From Adineta steineri (Eukaryota > Rotifera > Eurotatoria > Adinetida > Adinetidae), in the NCBI GenBank assembly GCA_905250115.1, contig CAJNOI010000063.1:239626-303625 (forward strand): a stretch of 64,000 nucleotides of DNA, read 5' to 3'. Positions 36,549 through 49,407 of this stretch are shown here, piece by piece (position 1 is the first letter of the stretch; each line of letters opens with the position of its first letter). The position numbers and the translations under genes were made by a program. The notes beneath the pieces were generated by a model. That model was not told where the DNA came from and made no database searches. It worked only from the letters and a program-made list of their open reading frames with translations.

Positions 36549-37729
36549 TTATGACGATACAGTTGCATTAGTCCATTGTTTAACTGCTGTTTGCATTAAA
36601 TATTGTGCTTGAATAATATTATTTGGCATACCAATTATACTAATAATACGATCATTACTTGGTAATGGATCATCAAATTTAATAACACAACCTGATTGTT
36701 GTCGAATTTGTGCAATACGACTACATCGTGGACCAAGTATAGAAGATGATAATGCATTTGGAATTGTTACTTGAACTGTTGTTGGCATTGGACCATTATT
36801 TTGTGAATAATTCATATGATTAGTATTACTTCTATTATTATAATTTCCACTATGTTGTTGTTGTTGATTTGGATTAAAACGTGTACGTGTTGCTTGAAAA
36901 TCATGATTTTCACCAAAACCTCCTTGATATAAAAATAAAAAACTATTGATGAGAAAGAAATAATAAAACAAAATGAATATGACAAAAATACCGTATCGTT
37001 CAACATCAACACCATCATAAAAAGATGGATCATAAATTCGTATAGGACCACGAACTGGTGTTTGATCAAGAATAGAATAAACTTCTGAAAGAGATAAAAA
37101 AAAGAAGATAATTTTAATTCAATAAAACTAAATTCATAATTTACCTTTTAAACATTCAATAATATTTGGTAATTCACCACGTAATGAAAGAATTCTTTCA
37201 GTTGTATCTCCTGGTGTTGCATTTGGAAATACTTTTGTATCTAAATTATATTTTTGACGAAATTCTTTTATACGATCACCACTTTTCCCCTAACAAAAAA
37301 AAATATTCTTTAGAGAAATAACTGAATTAAATTATTTGTTTTTTTTCTACTTACAATAACAGCACCTGCTTGTGATGAATGAATCATTGCACGTAATTCA
37401 ACAAAGCCCGGTCTAACACCTTGATTTTGTGCCATTATTGGTAATATATCAGCTAATATTGACATTGCACGATCTTCATCACCATAAAATATTAAAACAC
37501 GTTCAGGTGTTTGAACTTGAGATATATCAATTTGATTATGATATTTATTTCGTAATGATTGATAATTTTCTCCATTTCGTCCAAATATTGCATTTGAATC
37601 TGATGCAGCAATTAAAAATCGATATTCGGTTCGAGTTGAAGGAATATTTCGATTACGTTTATTATCATTTACACCAGATGATATATCTTCGTTTGATCGT
37701 TTATTACCAGGATACATTCCATGATCCAT
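36549..37729 (-). CDS. HNRNPK: hnRNP K / PCBP-like protein with three KH domains, 4 exons
   Basis: Exons: 37729-37355, 37289-37145, 37084-36992, 36922-36549; 987 nt (328 aa), in frame. It should bind C-rich RNA or single-stranded DNA in nucleus and cytoplasm. KH1 (about 32-98, GxxG = GRNG), KH2 (about 109-178, GxxG = GKSG, split by the first intron) and KH3 (about 250-322) follow the hnRNP K order. A long Asn/Gln-rich linker sits between KH2 and KH3. In KH3 the GxxG loop reads GPRC, so the second glycine is lost. The C-terminal block VQVTIPNALSSSILG and AQYLMQTAVKQW match hnRNP K KH3 best. The linker is shorter than in vertebrates and lacks a clear RGG region. Confidence 0.9.
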
Positions 37730-39813
37730 TCAAAAAAAAACAACTAAATAAAATGAATGATTGTAAAATAATAAGAATGTGTAATCTTCTATTAGTTCAT
37801 TTATTTTTACCAATAAAACAAAAATTCAAAATTTCATCAGATGGCGCATGTCAACATACAACTGCCTAAAGTAACAAAAAGTTTTCCATCATAATAAAAT
37901 GCAATCAGATACTTATTTTAAATTCTAAAACATAATCAAGATCAATATGATATTCACGTGTTGCATTTTTCTAAATATATTATAGTTCTATTCATATATT
38001 ATCAAAGGCACCAGAAGGCGTTTATTGATAAATTCACTTATCATCAGTGACATCTATAGAGATTGAGATTCTAGAGATAAATTCAAGATATTTTAAAGTG
38101 AAAAGATATCAAAGAAGGTACTTATTAGAAGCATCGACGCATTCTTACTATTTAATCATTAAGTACTCCGATGAAATTCATAGAAAATACTGCAGAAGCA
38201 GAATATTTTCGTTGTAAAACACAAGTATCTCGTTTGATTACAAATTAAATTGAAAGATTCGATCTATCAGATCAAGATTAGTACCTAATTGTATATCTTT
38301 TCATTAGAGTTTGATAACATATACCAAATTTTTATAAATTTAAAGCATTCGGAAATTCATAACTCCTACTTTTAAATAATGTACTTCAATGAACAATTAA
38401 TATTAGTAAGTCTTCTAATTAAAAACAAGATGATTCAGTGAAACTTGCTTTAATTATGTTAAAAGTTTAATAAATTATTATTTCAAGTTGGTATTTTACA
38501 TATATAAATTATGAAAAAATGAATCATTATTTAAAAAAAACAAATACTTCTTAAAGTAATATATTTAGGTAAAAAATAATTTTACAATTGAAACGATATA
38601 CTGTTCGATCAAAGACTTTTCAGTCAATCTGTTGACTTGATCTAATAACGGATTGCTAAAAACAAAATTTATCACATATCATTAGAGAATAGTGATATTA
38701 TTGCATTAGTTTGCTTTATTTTATAAATACCATCTAAGTGATCGATGCAAGATATTAATACTTCAGTGAATTTCTACAAAAGTTTGAAAGGCCAAAAAAA
38801 GCCTGATAATTTTAATACGAATGAGGATTCATCTTTTTCATTCTAATGATTTATCAATAAAAATCTATGTAGACGACTATGTCAATTTTCTTAATGAACG
38901 TTGAAATCATTCTCTATATAATTTGTGTAGTTAGCATTATTGTATATTTGTTTAAGCGAGTATTTATTTATTGAAAAAGAATTCGAGTAAATAATTTAAA
39001 CAGCTGTATTTATATACGAACTAATACAAGGAGTAAAATAATTTTTATCTAGATATATTCATAGTGAATCTAAAGGAAATATCAAGAATACTATAATGAT
39101 ATCTGGGTGACTTCAATTTGATCGAATCAAAGCTCGTTTCAAATAAAATATTAGAAATAATGAATCAATACAGTTAATATAAATATCATGGACACATATA
39201 TCATTGAGTGTGCTCTTATTAGAAGTGACATGTAGAATTTGAATTGAGAAAATCATATTGGTTTTGTTATTGTCATAAATTAGATAATAAACATTCAATG
39301 TAAATACTAGACATAGCACTAAATAAATATTTCAATTAAGATAATACATATGATTCATTCAAATGTATGACTGTAACTCGCGATAATGGAACTTTAACGT
39401 TGAATACACATTGTGTTATTTTTCTTTTACAAACAAAGTAAGAAAAAAAACACTTACATTCCACATCGATTTTTCAGACGTCATAAACAAACATGTTATA
39501 TTCTCTAAGTATACTCGAATATTCTTATTTCGAATATATATAAAAAAAACAAAATTTGTATTATTAAGATATGCTGTGTCAAAAACACTAAAATATTACG
39601 CTATCTTAGTAATTCATTATGTTTTCAAGGAAACTAAAAAAAAAGTTCATATGTTTCACACAATATTACAAAGTTTTCCGAAGTTTTTTTCTTCTTTTAT
39701 TTTCTTTTCTTTTCTTCGCTACAACATCGTCCGTTGCCAATAGCAAAGAAAGACTTTTTTTTTGCATAAAAACTATTGCATTATTATCTCATTTTTTTTT
39801 CCTTACAAACAAA
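37730..39813. other. Intergenic region, about 2.1 kb
   Basis: This lies between the divergent hnRNP K-like and dispanin genes. It is AT-rich, with open frames at 39113-39319 and 39411-39743 that look like noise. It presumably holds both promoters. Nothing else is recognisable. Confidence 0.5.
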
Positions 39814-40239
39814 ATGTCCGACCAAAATAGAAAACATCCTTCGTCACAAGAATCACCTGTTGAATTATCAGCGAAAAATTTACAACCTAAAAAAACTCCT
39901 AATAACAAAAAGAAGAAAGCCTTACAAGTACAAACATCAAAACCTAAAAATTTTGTGAAAATAAAATCAACAAAAATACCAATACATTTTACTTGGGCAT
40001 TAGTACTTACTATATTATGTTTTTTTGTTATTGGACCATGTTGGGCACTTTATAAAACATATGAATTACGTCGATTAATTGCAGAAAAAGATTTGGAAAA
40101 AGCAGCTCGTTTATCAAATAAAATTTCTACTGCACTTGTTATTTCTACAATCATTGGTGTTGTTGCATGGGTATCAATTCTATTCTGCTCAGTAGGACTT
40201 TTATTGACTGGAGTGTTATTAAAAAATAAATGGATATAA
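39814..40239 (+). CDS. CD225/dispanin family small membrane protein
   Basis: Single exon, 141 aa from MSDQNRKHPSS. The open frame extends upstream to 39619 but that part is hydrophobic, T-rich and unlike the family. The N-terminal 55 residues are polar and Lys-rich. Then come two hydrophobic segments (about 63-83 and 107-130) with the CD225 pattern between them: a conserved amphipathic stretch including YKTYELRRLIAEKDLEKAARL. This loop, G-D-L-E/A-A in other members, is the family hallmark (IFITM, PRRT, SynDIG, TMEM233). Such proteins alter membrane curvature or fusion and vesicle traffic; the specific role here is unknown. The downstream AATAAA-like signal near 40329 could be the polyadenylation site. 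Confidence 0.82.
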   Translation: MSDQNRKHPSSQESPVELSAKNLQPKKTPNNKKKKALQVQTSKPKNFVKIKSTKIPIHFTWALVLTILCFFVIGPCWALYKTYELRRLIAEKDLEKAARLSNKISTALVISTIIGVVAWVSILFCSVGLLLTGVLLKNKWI

Positions 40240-43200
40240 TATATATGTAAATGCATTCGAATGATAATCGTTTTTTTTTTATTAATATTTAAGTCAATTT
40301 TTTTATATAAGAAAATATGTCATATTTATATAATAAAATATCAGGCTTTGAATCCATATCGATTTATATTTATTGAACTAATAAAAAGTTTTTACTCGAA
40401 TAAGAGGATTATTTAGTATGAGAACGAGACTCAAATAAATGAGTCAAATTTATTTAATTAAATTTTTTTCTTTTTCACATATTCTAATTAAAATATTGAA
40501 AAAACAATTAGAAAGACAATTCTATCACCTAAATATGTGGATTTTTATTTTGTTGACACATTCTTTTTTTATATGTCAATCTTTCAATCTTATTTACAAT
40601 TCATTACATATAATAACTATAACTATTCATTATTATTAATAATGACGTACTTGGAAACATCATAGATTTGATTAGTTGATCTTATAAAAATAACGAAATG
40701 ATCGAGAAAAAAGAATAAGAAAGATAATTTTTTTTTCTAGTACTACGAACATCACCACCATTATTAATACAACAAGATAGATCTAGTGGAAGAAACATTA
40801 TTTGAAAATATAGAGAAAAAGCAGAAAAAAAAACTAGAGAAGAATTTGTCTAGTATGTCGACCGTATGACACTTGAAGGAAATGAACAATTCGATTGAAC
40901 CGTGCATCATAAAGACGAGTCAGTTAGTATCATTAAGATTTGTGCACTACGATATATTTAGTTTTATGATATAAATATATAAAAATGGCACTTGATTATA
41001 ATTGTTATCTTAAGTATATAATATCTATTAAACGTCCATTAAATAGACAATGATAGTTTTTATATATTTCAAGTTTATGTCTATATTGTTTTATCATTTT
41101 AAATAAGAATTGTGTTAGCAACAGACAAAAACAAAAATTTATAATTTACATAAAGGTAAAATATATAAATAAAATTATCGAGAATAAGTTTTTCGTTAAA
41201 ATAATTATTCTTGCAATCATTTATTGATTGAATTTGACAGTTGACAACTAGGATGTGTTTATTGAATAGTATTATATCGAGAAAAATTTCCGTTGATATA
41301 ATGAATTTTTACACGTTATTATGAGTGTATATTAATAAGTACAAAGGCAGTGAAAAAATAATTAAAAGAATAACTTATTTAAAAAGTCACAACTTAAATT
41401 ACTAAAAACCGACACATTTATTTTTTGTTTAATTTTTTTTTTCTTTTCATCATTGTTATTCTCTGGAGAAAAAAAATGAATATATATATCCTTCAATTCA
41501 ACTAATCATGAGAATTGTTTTAGTAAAAACATTTCTATGAATAATTCAAAAAATTGAATTGTGCCTTTTTACTAATGCTGTTGTCATCAACTCAGTTTTT
41601 TGTGCACTTTACATTAACTCAATGTCATTCGAGTCTCGGATCGATTCAACATGTGAATCAATTTACTCTCTTAGTATGCCTCTTTCTTTTTTTTCATATA
41701 TATATATATATATCCTTATTCCTTTTTTTTCTTCGTTTCCGGAAAAACCAATCAATCAATCTTTCTATTTCTACGAGTTCTCATGATTCCTTTTTTCTTT
41801 TCTTTTATAGTTTAGTATTGTTAATGACTATAAATATTTTATCAAGATAACAGTATAGATGTAAGTATAGTTCAAATACATTAAAGTATTCTTTCTTTTT
41901 TGCTTATTGTAATACTAATATTTTTCTTTCTTTTGTTGTTTCCCATGTGTATGTTCAAGATCTTAAGAAAAGCGTTAGTTCCTTAGAGATAATATATTAT
42001 ATTTATATTTGTGTGAACTATGTAGCTTCACTAGCGTGCTATATATATATATATATATATAACTTAGCCTTTTTACTGAAATGTACACACACACCTACGC
42101 ATAAGTATAAATATTTTAAATATTCAAATATATATATAATATCTAAATAGTCATTGATTTTTAATGACACAAGATGATTATTACATACTTAATTCATCTG
42201 ATTTATGTCTATATTTTAGATAATAACTATGCGTGGGTGATGAGTAGGAGAAAAAAAATTCAATTGTTTTCTCTTCTTTCTCTAGTTTGGTTCCCTCTCT
42301 CTCTCTCTTTCGCTCTATTTTATATATTTAAAATCTACTTGATGTCAAAGTATTATTTATGTTCCACTCGTATTCATGTATGTATGTGCTTGTCGAAGAA
42401 TGAGGAGGAGGAGGAGTCGTTTTTATAGGATATAATAAGTAATAGAGGATTGCCTGATTGTTATTCGATCTAAGACGTTTCGACAGCTACTATTATTATC
42501 TAACTCTATCAATGATGTCTTATCTCGTCATTGTTATGATTGCGTGTATTATTTGTCACCCTAACAGAATCAGTATACAATATTATTTAATCATAAGATT
42601 TGTCAATGTCTTTCAATTAGTATAATGATAAGTTGAGAATAGATATGAACGATTCATTGAAAATAAGAATACTTGCTTATTCTTATTCTTTATTTATTCC
42701 ATTTCAATTGAACAGAAGAAGAGGAGACGACGACTAAGATAAGATAGTAGAGAGAGAGAGAAACGCGAGAAAAAACAGAAATGGAAGAGGAAGCAATAGA
42801 AGAATTGTAATCAACGTCAATCGAACAGCATACTGTTGATTCTCATAGACATATATTCTCGTTGGATACCTCTTGAGAATTTTTTTTTTAAAAATTGTAA
42901 TAAAAAATAAGATGAATATATGTGAGTATTAAGTGCCATTACTTGCCTATCAATCTTCGAAAGAAGAAGTACCTAGAATCTTCTTTTATTTTAATGAATT
43001 TATGTTAGATTTTATTGTTAAAATATTTCTATTATTTCATTGAGTTGTAGATGTATTATTCACCATTTAGATTTGTTCGTGCTTGTTTAATATCTATTTG
43101 CGTGTTGAAAACAATAGAAATGCTTCAGATATATATTTTTCTTTTTCTTCTTCTTCTTCTCCTACAACGACAAAGTATTAGTATTCTAAACATAACCAAG

Positions 43201-43330
43201 GAGCAAAACGTTGTTCATTTTAGATATGTCAAATTTTGAGGTTTAGATATAGTGTCATAGTGTATCTTTTATTTTTTTAATTTCTATTTCAGACCATCCT
43301 ACAAATTGCTAATTCCTTGTCCTTTTCATT
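40240..43330. other. Long intergenic region with simple repeats
   Basis: About 3.1 kb without a supportable gene. It contains TA runs at 41696-41713 and 42040-42060, CT runs at 42293-42309, GAG repeats near 42402, an AG tract at 42750-42764 and a CTT tract near 43144. Parts may be untranslated regions of the flanking genes. Confidence 0.5.
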
Positions 43331-43918
43331 ATGTTTTTCGACATTTTGCCTGTGTTCGTTATTACACTTATTTCATCCTTGTTTTTATCTACTACATCCG
43401 TACACGGTTTACCAACATCAGCATCAAGACTTCATTTAATTACAAATTCTCCATCGGCTGATTTATTTTCTTCACTCAGGCTGTTAAATCATCGTCCAGT
43501 ATCGAGTGTTGATCATGATTCAGGTGGTGATATTTTTGAAATGTTAATGGGTGATAGTAACGAAAATGATGATTCATTTTTACCTTCTGTTGATGTATTG
43601 AATGAACCATCAGAATATTATCTTCAATCATCATTATCACCAACATCAAAATTATTATTATTAGAAAAACAACATCAACAAAAACGATCAACACCATTTA
43701 ATTTAAATTCTGCTGTTGCTACACTTGCTGATTCATCCAATGCAGATAATATTGTTAATTTAAATCAATTAAATGAACCATTACGTTTATCACCTTCATT
43801 AAAAAAATTAGTTGAAACAAATCCGTTTGCGCGTGCATGGCTTACAATGCTTTTACAAAAACTTATGAAAGAACAGTCTGTTCCGTATATTTTCAAGTAT
43901 GGTCGACGTCGCAAATAA
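43331..43918 (+). CDS. Candidate neuropeptide precursor with C-terminal amidation signal
   Basis: 195 aa, single coding exon. A signal peptide is clear (MFFDILPVFVITLISSLFLS... cleavage near residue 26). The remainder lacks cysteines and is Ser/Leu/Asn-rich with acidic patches, as in secreted precursors. Dibasic sites are KR at 118-119 and KK at 158-159. The very C-terminus is a Gly followed by RRRK (191-195), the classic amidation-plus-cleavage signal. Processing at KK and GRRRK would release a 31-residue peptide ending ...SVPYIFKY-amide. Processing at KR would release about 71 residues. The predicted peptide contains an amphipathic helix (ARAWLTMLLQKLMKEQ). The aromatic amidated end recalls Tyr/Phe-amide peptides, but I recognise no known family. 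The precursor call is moderately firm; the identity is unknown. Confidence 0.75.
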   Translation: MFFDILPVFVITLISSLFLSTTSVHGLPTSASRLHLITNSPSADLFSSLRLLNHRPVSSVDHDSGGDIFEMLMGDSNENDDSFLPSVDVLNEPSEYYLQSSLSPTSKLLLLEKQHQQKRSTPFNLNSAVATLADSSNADNIVNLNQLNEPLRLSPSLKKLVETNPFARAWLTMLLQKLMKEQSVPYIFKYGRRRK

Positions 43919-45645
43919 AATATATATCAATATCATCAAAAAAAAATAATTTTCAATAACGACACACATGCCAAGAAAGTTCTTTATCCATCATACAAAT
44001 TATTTGTAATATCACCGACATCATCATCAGAATCAAGATTGTGTCTGAATGTGCCGGAGACCCAGAATAAAATTCCTTAACCTAAAACAAAATTTTTCAT
44101 TTATATACAGCAATAAGAGCATATTGCAAAAAAACACACACACACACATACATATAAGATCGACATGATTTACATACGAGTTAGATATTGAGAAGATTAT
44201 ACAAATAATAGCATGTTAATTTATTTTACAATTCCATTAAAAATTTATTTGTTTTTAATAATAGTTGGCATATATATTCTTTTATAGTAGGCACTATTGT
44301 ATTAAGAATAAGAAGAAACCAAGGTTAAATACCTTGGTCATTATATTCCAGTTTTAGACGATTTAATTATTCATGATATATTAATATATTCAAACATGAG
44401 TATTAGAAATCTCAGACTGACTCAATTAATTTATTGATTGACATTTTACAAAATATTAAAATATTATTTTTAGAAAAAATCGATTATTCTCTTACCTTTA
44501 CGTCAATCGGTTAAAATTTATACTGAGGGTTTATTACAACATACATATTCCATTTGATTAATGAACTGAAGTCATAGTTCTTATTTCTGATGAACAGTAT
44601 TATAAACTATACAACTGATCTTATCTTTTTTGATAGAAATTAAGTTAGTATTTATATCTTTATAGGAAAAAAAGCTTTTTCAATCCTTACAATTGCAACA
44701 ATATGTTTAAGTGCAGTAAATAAAAGATTAATGTCATTCCCAATGGATATCGGATAAATATATCCTTGATTTTTATTAAGAATATTTAACGAGAAAATCT
44801 ACGTAGTTGAAAGATAAGCACCTTTAGTTTTATTCTAAATTTAGAAATAGAACACTTAAATATATTATTCAGTGAATTGTCTAGAATTTTTTTTGTATCA
44901 ATTCATCATGATTACATCATCTATAATAGTCATTTTTATGAAAATTATGATTGTCTAAATGACGTCTGTAGTGATCAGGCTCATTCGTTATGCTCTATTC
45001 TCTTGACACTAAAGCAACGATCATTCATAATCGTACTCCTACGAGTTTCTGATGAATGAAGACCGATATATATATATTCTCGAAATCTCGTTCGTCATAA
45101 ATCATAATAAAAACTATATATTTATTACACCGATATCGATTGAAATAATCAGCATAACGAAGAAAATAAAGCACGAAATAAGATATTATCTAGAATCGTA
45201 TTGTATATAGATTGAAACAGTCAATACATTCAGAACTGATTTAAGATTAGATCCGACGAAATGGTAGTCGTTCACTTTTCTATAGCAATTATTATTAATT
45301 GGGATTACATTACTTCGTCACGCAAATACATTTACTAATAATAGCGTAAAAAAGTTACAACTTTATTAACGAATGTGACTAAAAGAAGAATATCAGATGT
45401 TAACGTCATCTATAAATATTCGACTACTAATGTTTTAAATTATTAAATTAAAATTTTCTCTTTAACCATTAAAAAGTTAAATCAATAAATCTGAAGATAT
45501 GATATGACTTTTGTTTAATCGATCGAATATGATATTCTTCTAGAAGATCTATAATATCTTATTTCGTTCTTATCTTACAGACTGGATTAGAATGATCAAG
45601 TAAAATATATCGAAAAGAACTATCTACTTATTTATAGATTTAAAA
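43919..45645. other. Intergenic region with no recognised gene
   Basis: 1.7 kb of AT-rich DNA. A CA microsatellite lies at 44136-44150 and a perfect 8-bp hairpin ACCAAGGT-5-ACCTTGGT at 44317-44337. Short frames in 44640-44760 show no homology I can name. Confidence 0.45.
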
Positions 45646-48600
45646 ATGAATGTGTTTCCTTTATCAAATTCAAAAATGTTTGATAAATTATTAGGTATAT
45701 CATATTTTCAATAAAGAAAGATACAAATATGTATATATTTAATAGATAAGGCAACAAGTCCTCTTTTAATTGCAACAGATTGGCAATCAATTCTTCAACT
45801 ATGTGATATGATAAAAACACAAGAAGTCTCGTAAGAATCTAGCATATCAATTTTTTTTAAAAAAATAAAGAAATCGTTAAGATATCAAATGATATAAATA
45901 TAATTATAAGAGACAGGGCAATTGTGACAAAGATTATTCTTACGAGACATGGAATCAGTATAAGAAGATAAAAACAAGATATTAGGAATACATACTTGAA
46001 GTATTGAAATCATATTAGTATATGTATCCATTATTTTTATCTTAGACCTAAACATGTCATTCAAGTCATGAAGAAAAAATTTCGTCATGAAAATGCACAT
46101 ATTATTCTCAAATCACTTCAAGTAAATGATTTATTTTTTAAATTGAACAATTTCGATATAGACTATTTGTATAGTGTTTGGAATCTATTGTTAAGAATTG
46201 TGGTGGATTAGTTCATAAAGAAATTGCACAGAAAGATGTTATGGAATTATTTCAAGAATTAATAAAGGTAATAGAAATAAAATATCTAGATAATTATTCC
46301 TTTGTTCTTCTTTACTTAGAAGTCTCCAGATCAAATTCGTAATAAAGTACTTGAAATGATTCAATGTTGGTCTTATGGTCTCGGTATATTCAATTAAATA
46401 TTTAAAATTATATCTAAAAAATATATATATTCATTTTAGGTGAACAATATAAAATTTTAACAGATACATATGATTTACTCAAACGTGACAATTATTCTTT
46501 TCCACCATTGAAAGAAAGCGAAGCTATGTTTGAAAATAAGAATATAGCACCGGAATGGCATGATAGTAAAGAATGTTTTCGTTGTCGACAAATATTTACT
46601 CCATTTATACGTAAAGTAAATATAGTAAACAATCATAAAATTGAATCATTTTAAATTTTCTTTTATTCATAGCATCATTGTCGATCATGTGGAAATGCTT
46701 TTTGTGATAAGTGTAAAACGAATCAATTCGTAAAAGAATGAATTAATAAGATATATTTTAATTTAGGTTCATCCAAATCTTGTCCTATTCCAAAATTTGA
46801 CATCAATTATGATGTACGAGTTTGTGAATTATGTTATGAAAAATTAACAACTGGGTAAATAATAATAATTATTATAGGATAATCGTAATGTACACATTTG
46901 TTATAAACTTTGAAGACATATTGTTCAGATACAAGGCTGATTCTATATAAAACATGGGGAAACTTTGTTCCCTTGATATTACGATTTTCGATCATTACGT
47001 AATAAACTATATGTTATCCTTTCAATATTATCTCGAAAACAAATTCATGCGAAAGCTAGTTTCTATGTAATACCGCATTCTGTGAATCAATATCTCACTA
47101 GGAATTTAGAAGATTATCGCGAATTTTTTTTCATAGAGTTCTTTATTCTTATTATTATATTTCGTATTTATTTTAACAATTAGAATATCACAAATCTCCA
47201 AACCTATCTCATCGTCGAAACCAATATCAACAATTACTTCTAATCAAGTAATAATTTTATCAGACATAAAGTAAATTAATTTCATATTTTAGACAAAAAT
47301 TCAAGTTAAAATGAATGACGAAGACGAAGAATCTTTTCAGCGTGCATTAGATATATCACGACGTGAAGCTGAAGAAAAAGAAAATCAAAAGAAAATCTTA
47401 ACTCAAAAATATGCTCTAGCAACAGTATTCTTATCAATTATTTTCTTTCATTGATTATATCTTGTATCTTTTTAAAGAATCAAGATGAATATACAAAATT
47501 AAATCAAACTATTGATCAAACAACACACGAAGAAAAAGAAAATATTCAAAATGAAGTTAAGGAAACTACGTTACAAACAAATAATTTTATAAACGAACAA
47601 GAAATCGATGAATTTACATCTGTTGTTATTGATCATATAAATAATTTTAAATTTCGAATGTTAAGTAATCAACAACGAAATCGTAATATAACAACTGATA
47701 CAGTTGTACAATCTATTTTTGTTATGTTACAACAAGCATATCCTCATCTACTTCATACTATCCAGTTAATAGATCACACAAGAAGTAATTTAAAAAATTA
47801 AATAATTATTTTAAAATAAAAACGAATATTTTATTTAGCTTACTATGAAAATTTACAAGATAAACTAACTCAATTGAAAGATGCTCGAGAAGCATTGAAT
47901 GCTTTACGAATGGAGCATTATGAAAGAAAACAACAGGAAATATTCGAACGTGAACGGCAACGACAAATACAATTAGCACAAAAACTTGATTTTATGAAAC
48001 AAAAGAAACAAGTTAGTAGACTATTATTCTGAAATATCAATAAAACTGAAGAGCCAGATACAAAATAAAATTGAATTTATCGAACTATTAAGATACAATC
48101 AAAAGAAGACTTTTATTTCATGAAATATGCTAAATATACCGTTTAATAACAATAAAAATCATACTTATGCTCTTTTTTGTTTTCATATTCTAATTTATTA
48201 AAGATTCCATAGAAATTCATTTCTTCTATAATTATCTAGGAATATCTTGAATATCAACGACAAGTACATCTTCAACAATTAGCTCAACAAGAATTTGAAA
48301 TGAGAACTTATTCTGATCAACAACGACAATTAATATTAACACAGGAACAATGTTTACAAAATTCTCATTTAGTAATATAAATAATCTCTCTACAAAATTT
48401 ATATGATTTCTTTTAGTCATCTATGATGTCACATGATTACAGCCAAATGCCTTATCAACAACCATTTAATACTTTACATTCACAATCAACAATGAATCAA
48501 TATCCAATTATAACAAATTATCCAACACAACCACCTCATCATGGTTCTATGATAACGTGTCCATCAAATACACCAAATCTGATGGATAGTAATAGAGGTA

Positions 48601-48875
48601 ATTTGATTAATATTTATTCTAGTAAAACATGTGCCATAGGAAACACATTCTGTTAGTCTATTAAATCAGCCAATAAAATAAAAAGTTCACTTTATCCATT
48701 CATTCATTACGTATTATCAGCCTGACTCATTATTTCTATTTATCTAGATAATAATTACATTAATCTTGCCAGACATATACCATTGACTCATTCTACTGTA
48801 TCATATATTCAACAACAATCAGCTCCAATGATCAATGAAAACAAATCTGATCCACAATTGATTATTTTTAACTGA
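45646..48875 (+). CDS. HGS: HGS/Hrs, ESCRT-0 subunit (VHS-FYVE-UIM), 15 exons
   Basis: Exons: 45646-45694, 45746-45830, 46046-46121, 46175-46267, 46320-46383, 46440-46615, 46673-46712, 46767-46854, 47184-47247, 47293-47424, 47478-47784, 47839-48011, 48240-48371, 48417-48597, 48748-48875; 1788 nt (595 aa), in frame. It sorts ubiquitinated cargo on early endosomes. A VHS domain (about 11-145; DKATSPLL, ESIVKNCGG) comes first. A FYVE finger (about 158-225) follows, with the PI3P-binding RKHHCR motif, CxxC pairs and RVC. Then come one UIM (EEESFQRALDISRREAEE), the Hrs helical/coiled-coil core that binds STAM (DAREALNALRMEHYERKQQE), and a Gln/Pro-rich tail. It ends LIIFN, a clathrin-box-like motif corresponding to the terminal LISFD of vertebrate Hrs. 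The N-terminus starts MNVFPLSNSKMFDKLLDKAT, so Met11 could be the alternative start. Confidence 0.95.
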
Positions 48876-49407
48876 ACATTTATTTTTCTTTAAAAACAAA
48901 TGAATAAAAATCTCTCAAGTCTTTATTTGTATTTCTTTTTCTTATAGTCTATTGTAATATTAATCTTTGTACTCAATTTTTATTCGTTCTATGACAAATG
49001 TTTCATAAAAATAAATATCTTTTTTTTTCCTACGAAAATAAATAATAATGACTAAGGACGAATCATATAGAAACATAATTTACTTATGAATAAGTAGTGA
49101 CGATGATAATAACGACTAACAAAGGTAGTGTACATCGACATTCGAAGAACGAATAACATAGGGGGTAAAGGAATGTATGCGTAGGATGTTGTCTGAACGG
49201 CGACCGTTTTTTCTTTCTACTTTTTCTCTTTCTTTCTTCTAACAGCGGACATATGCCCATGTATATATATATACGTGCATCACATTCAGATAGCCAGTAA
49301 ATCAACAGCATAAATTCTTCGTCTCCAATTACTATCTCACATACAAATACAACATCTGTAATATCTTTTGCTTTTGTTAGTATCACTTATCTACTTGATT
49401 TTTAACA
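48876..49407. other. Short intergenic region
   Basis: About 530 bp: Hrs 3' UTR and the 5' region of the next gene. The reverse-strand frame at 49084-49386 has no family resemblance and is not called. Confidence 0.45.

Noticed and set aside
39411-39743. 110-aa frame upstream of the dispanin gene
   Set aside because: Composition matches AT-rich noise and no domain is recognisable; the dispanin start at 39814 explains the coding signal nearby.
44317-44337. Perfect 8-bp hairpin ACCAAGGT/ACCTTGGT
   Set aside because: Isolated, no poly-T or gene context, and hairpins of this size are expected by chance in 64 kb.
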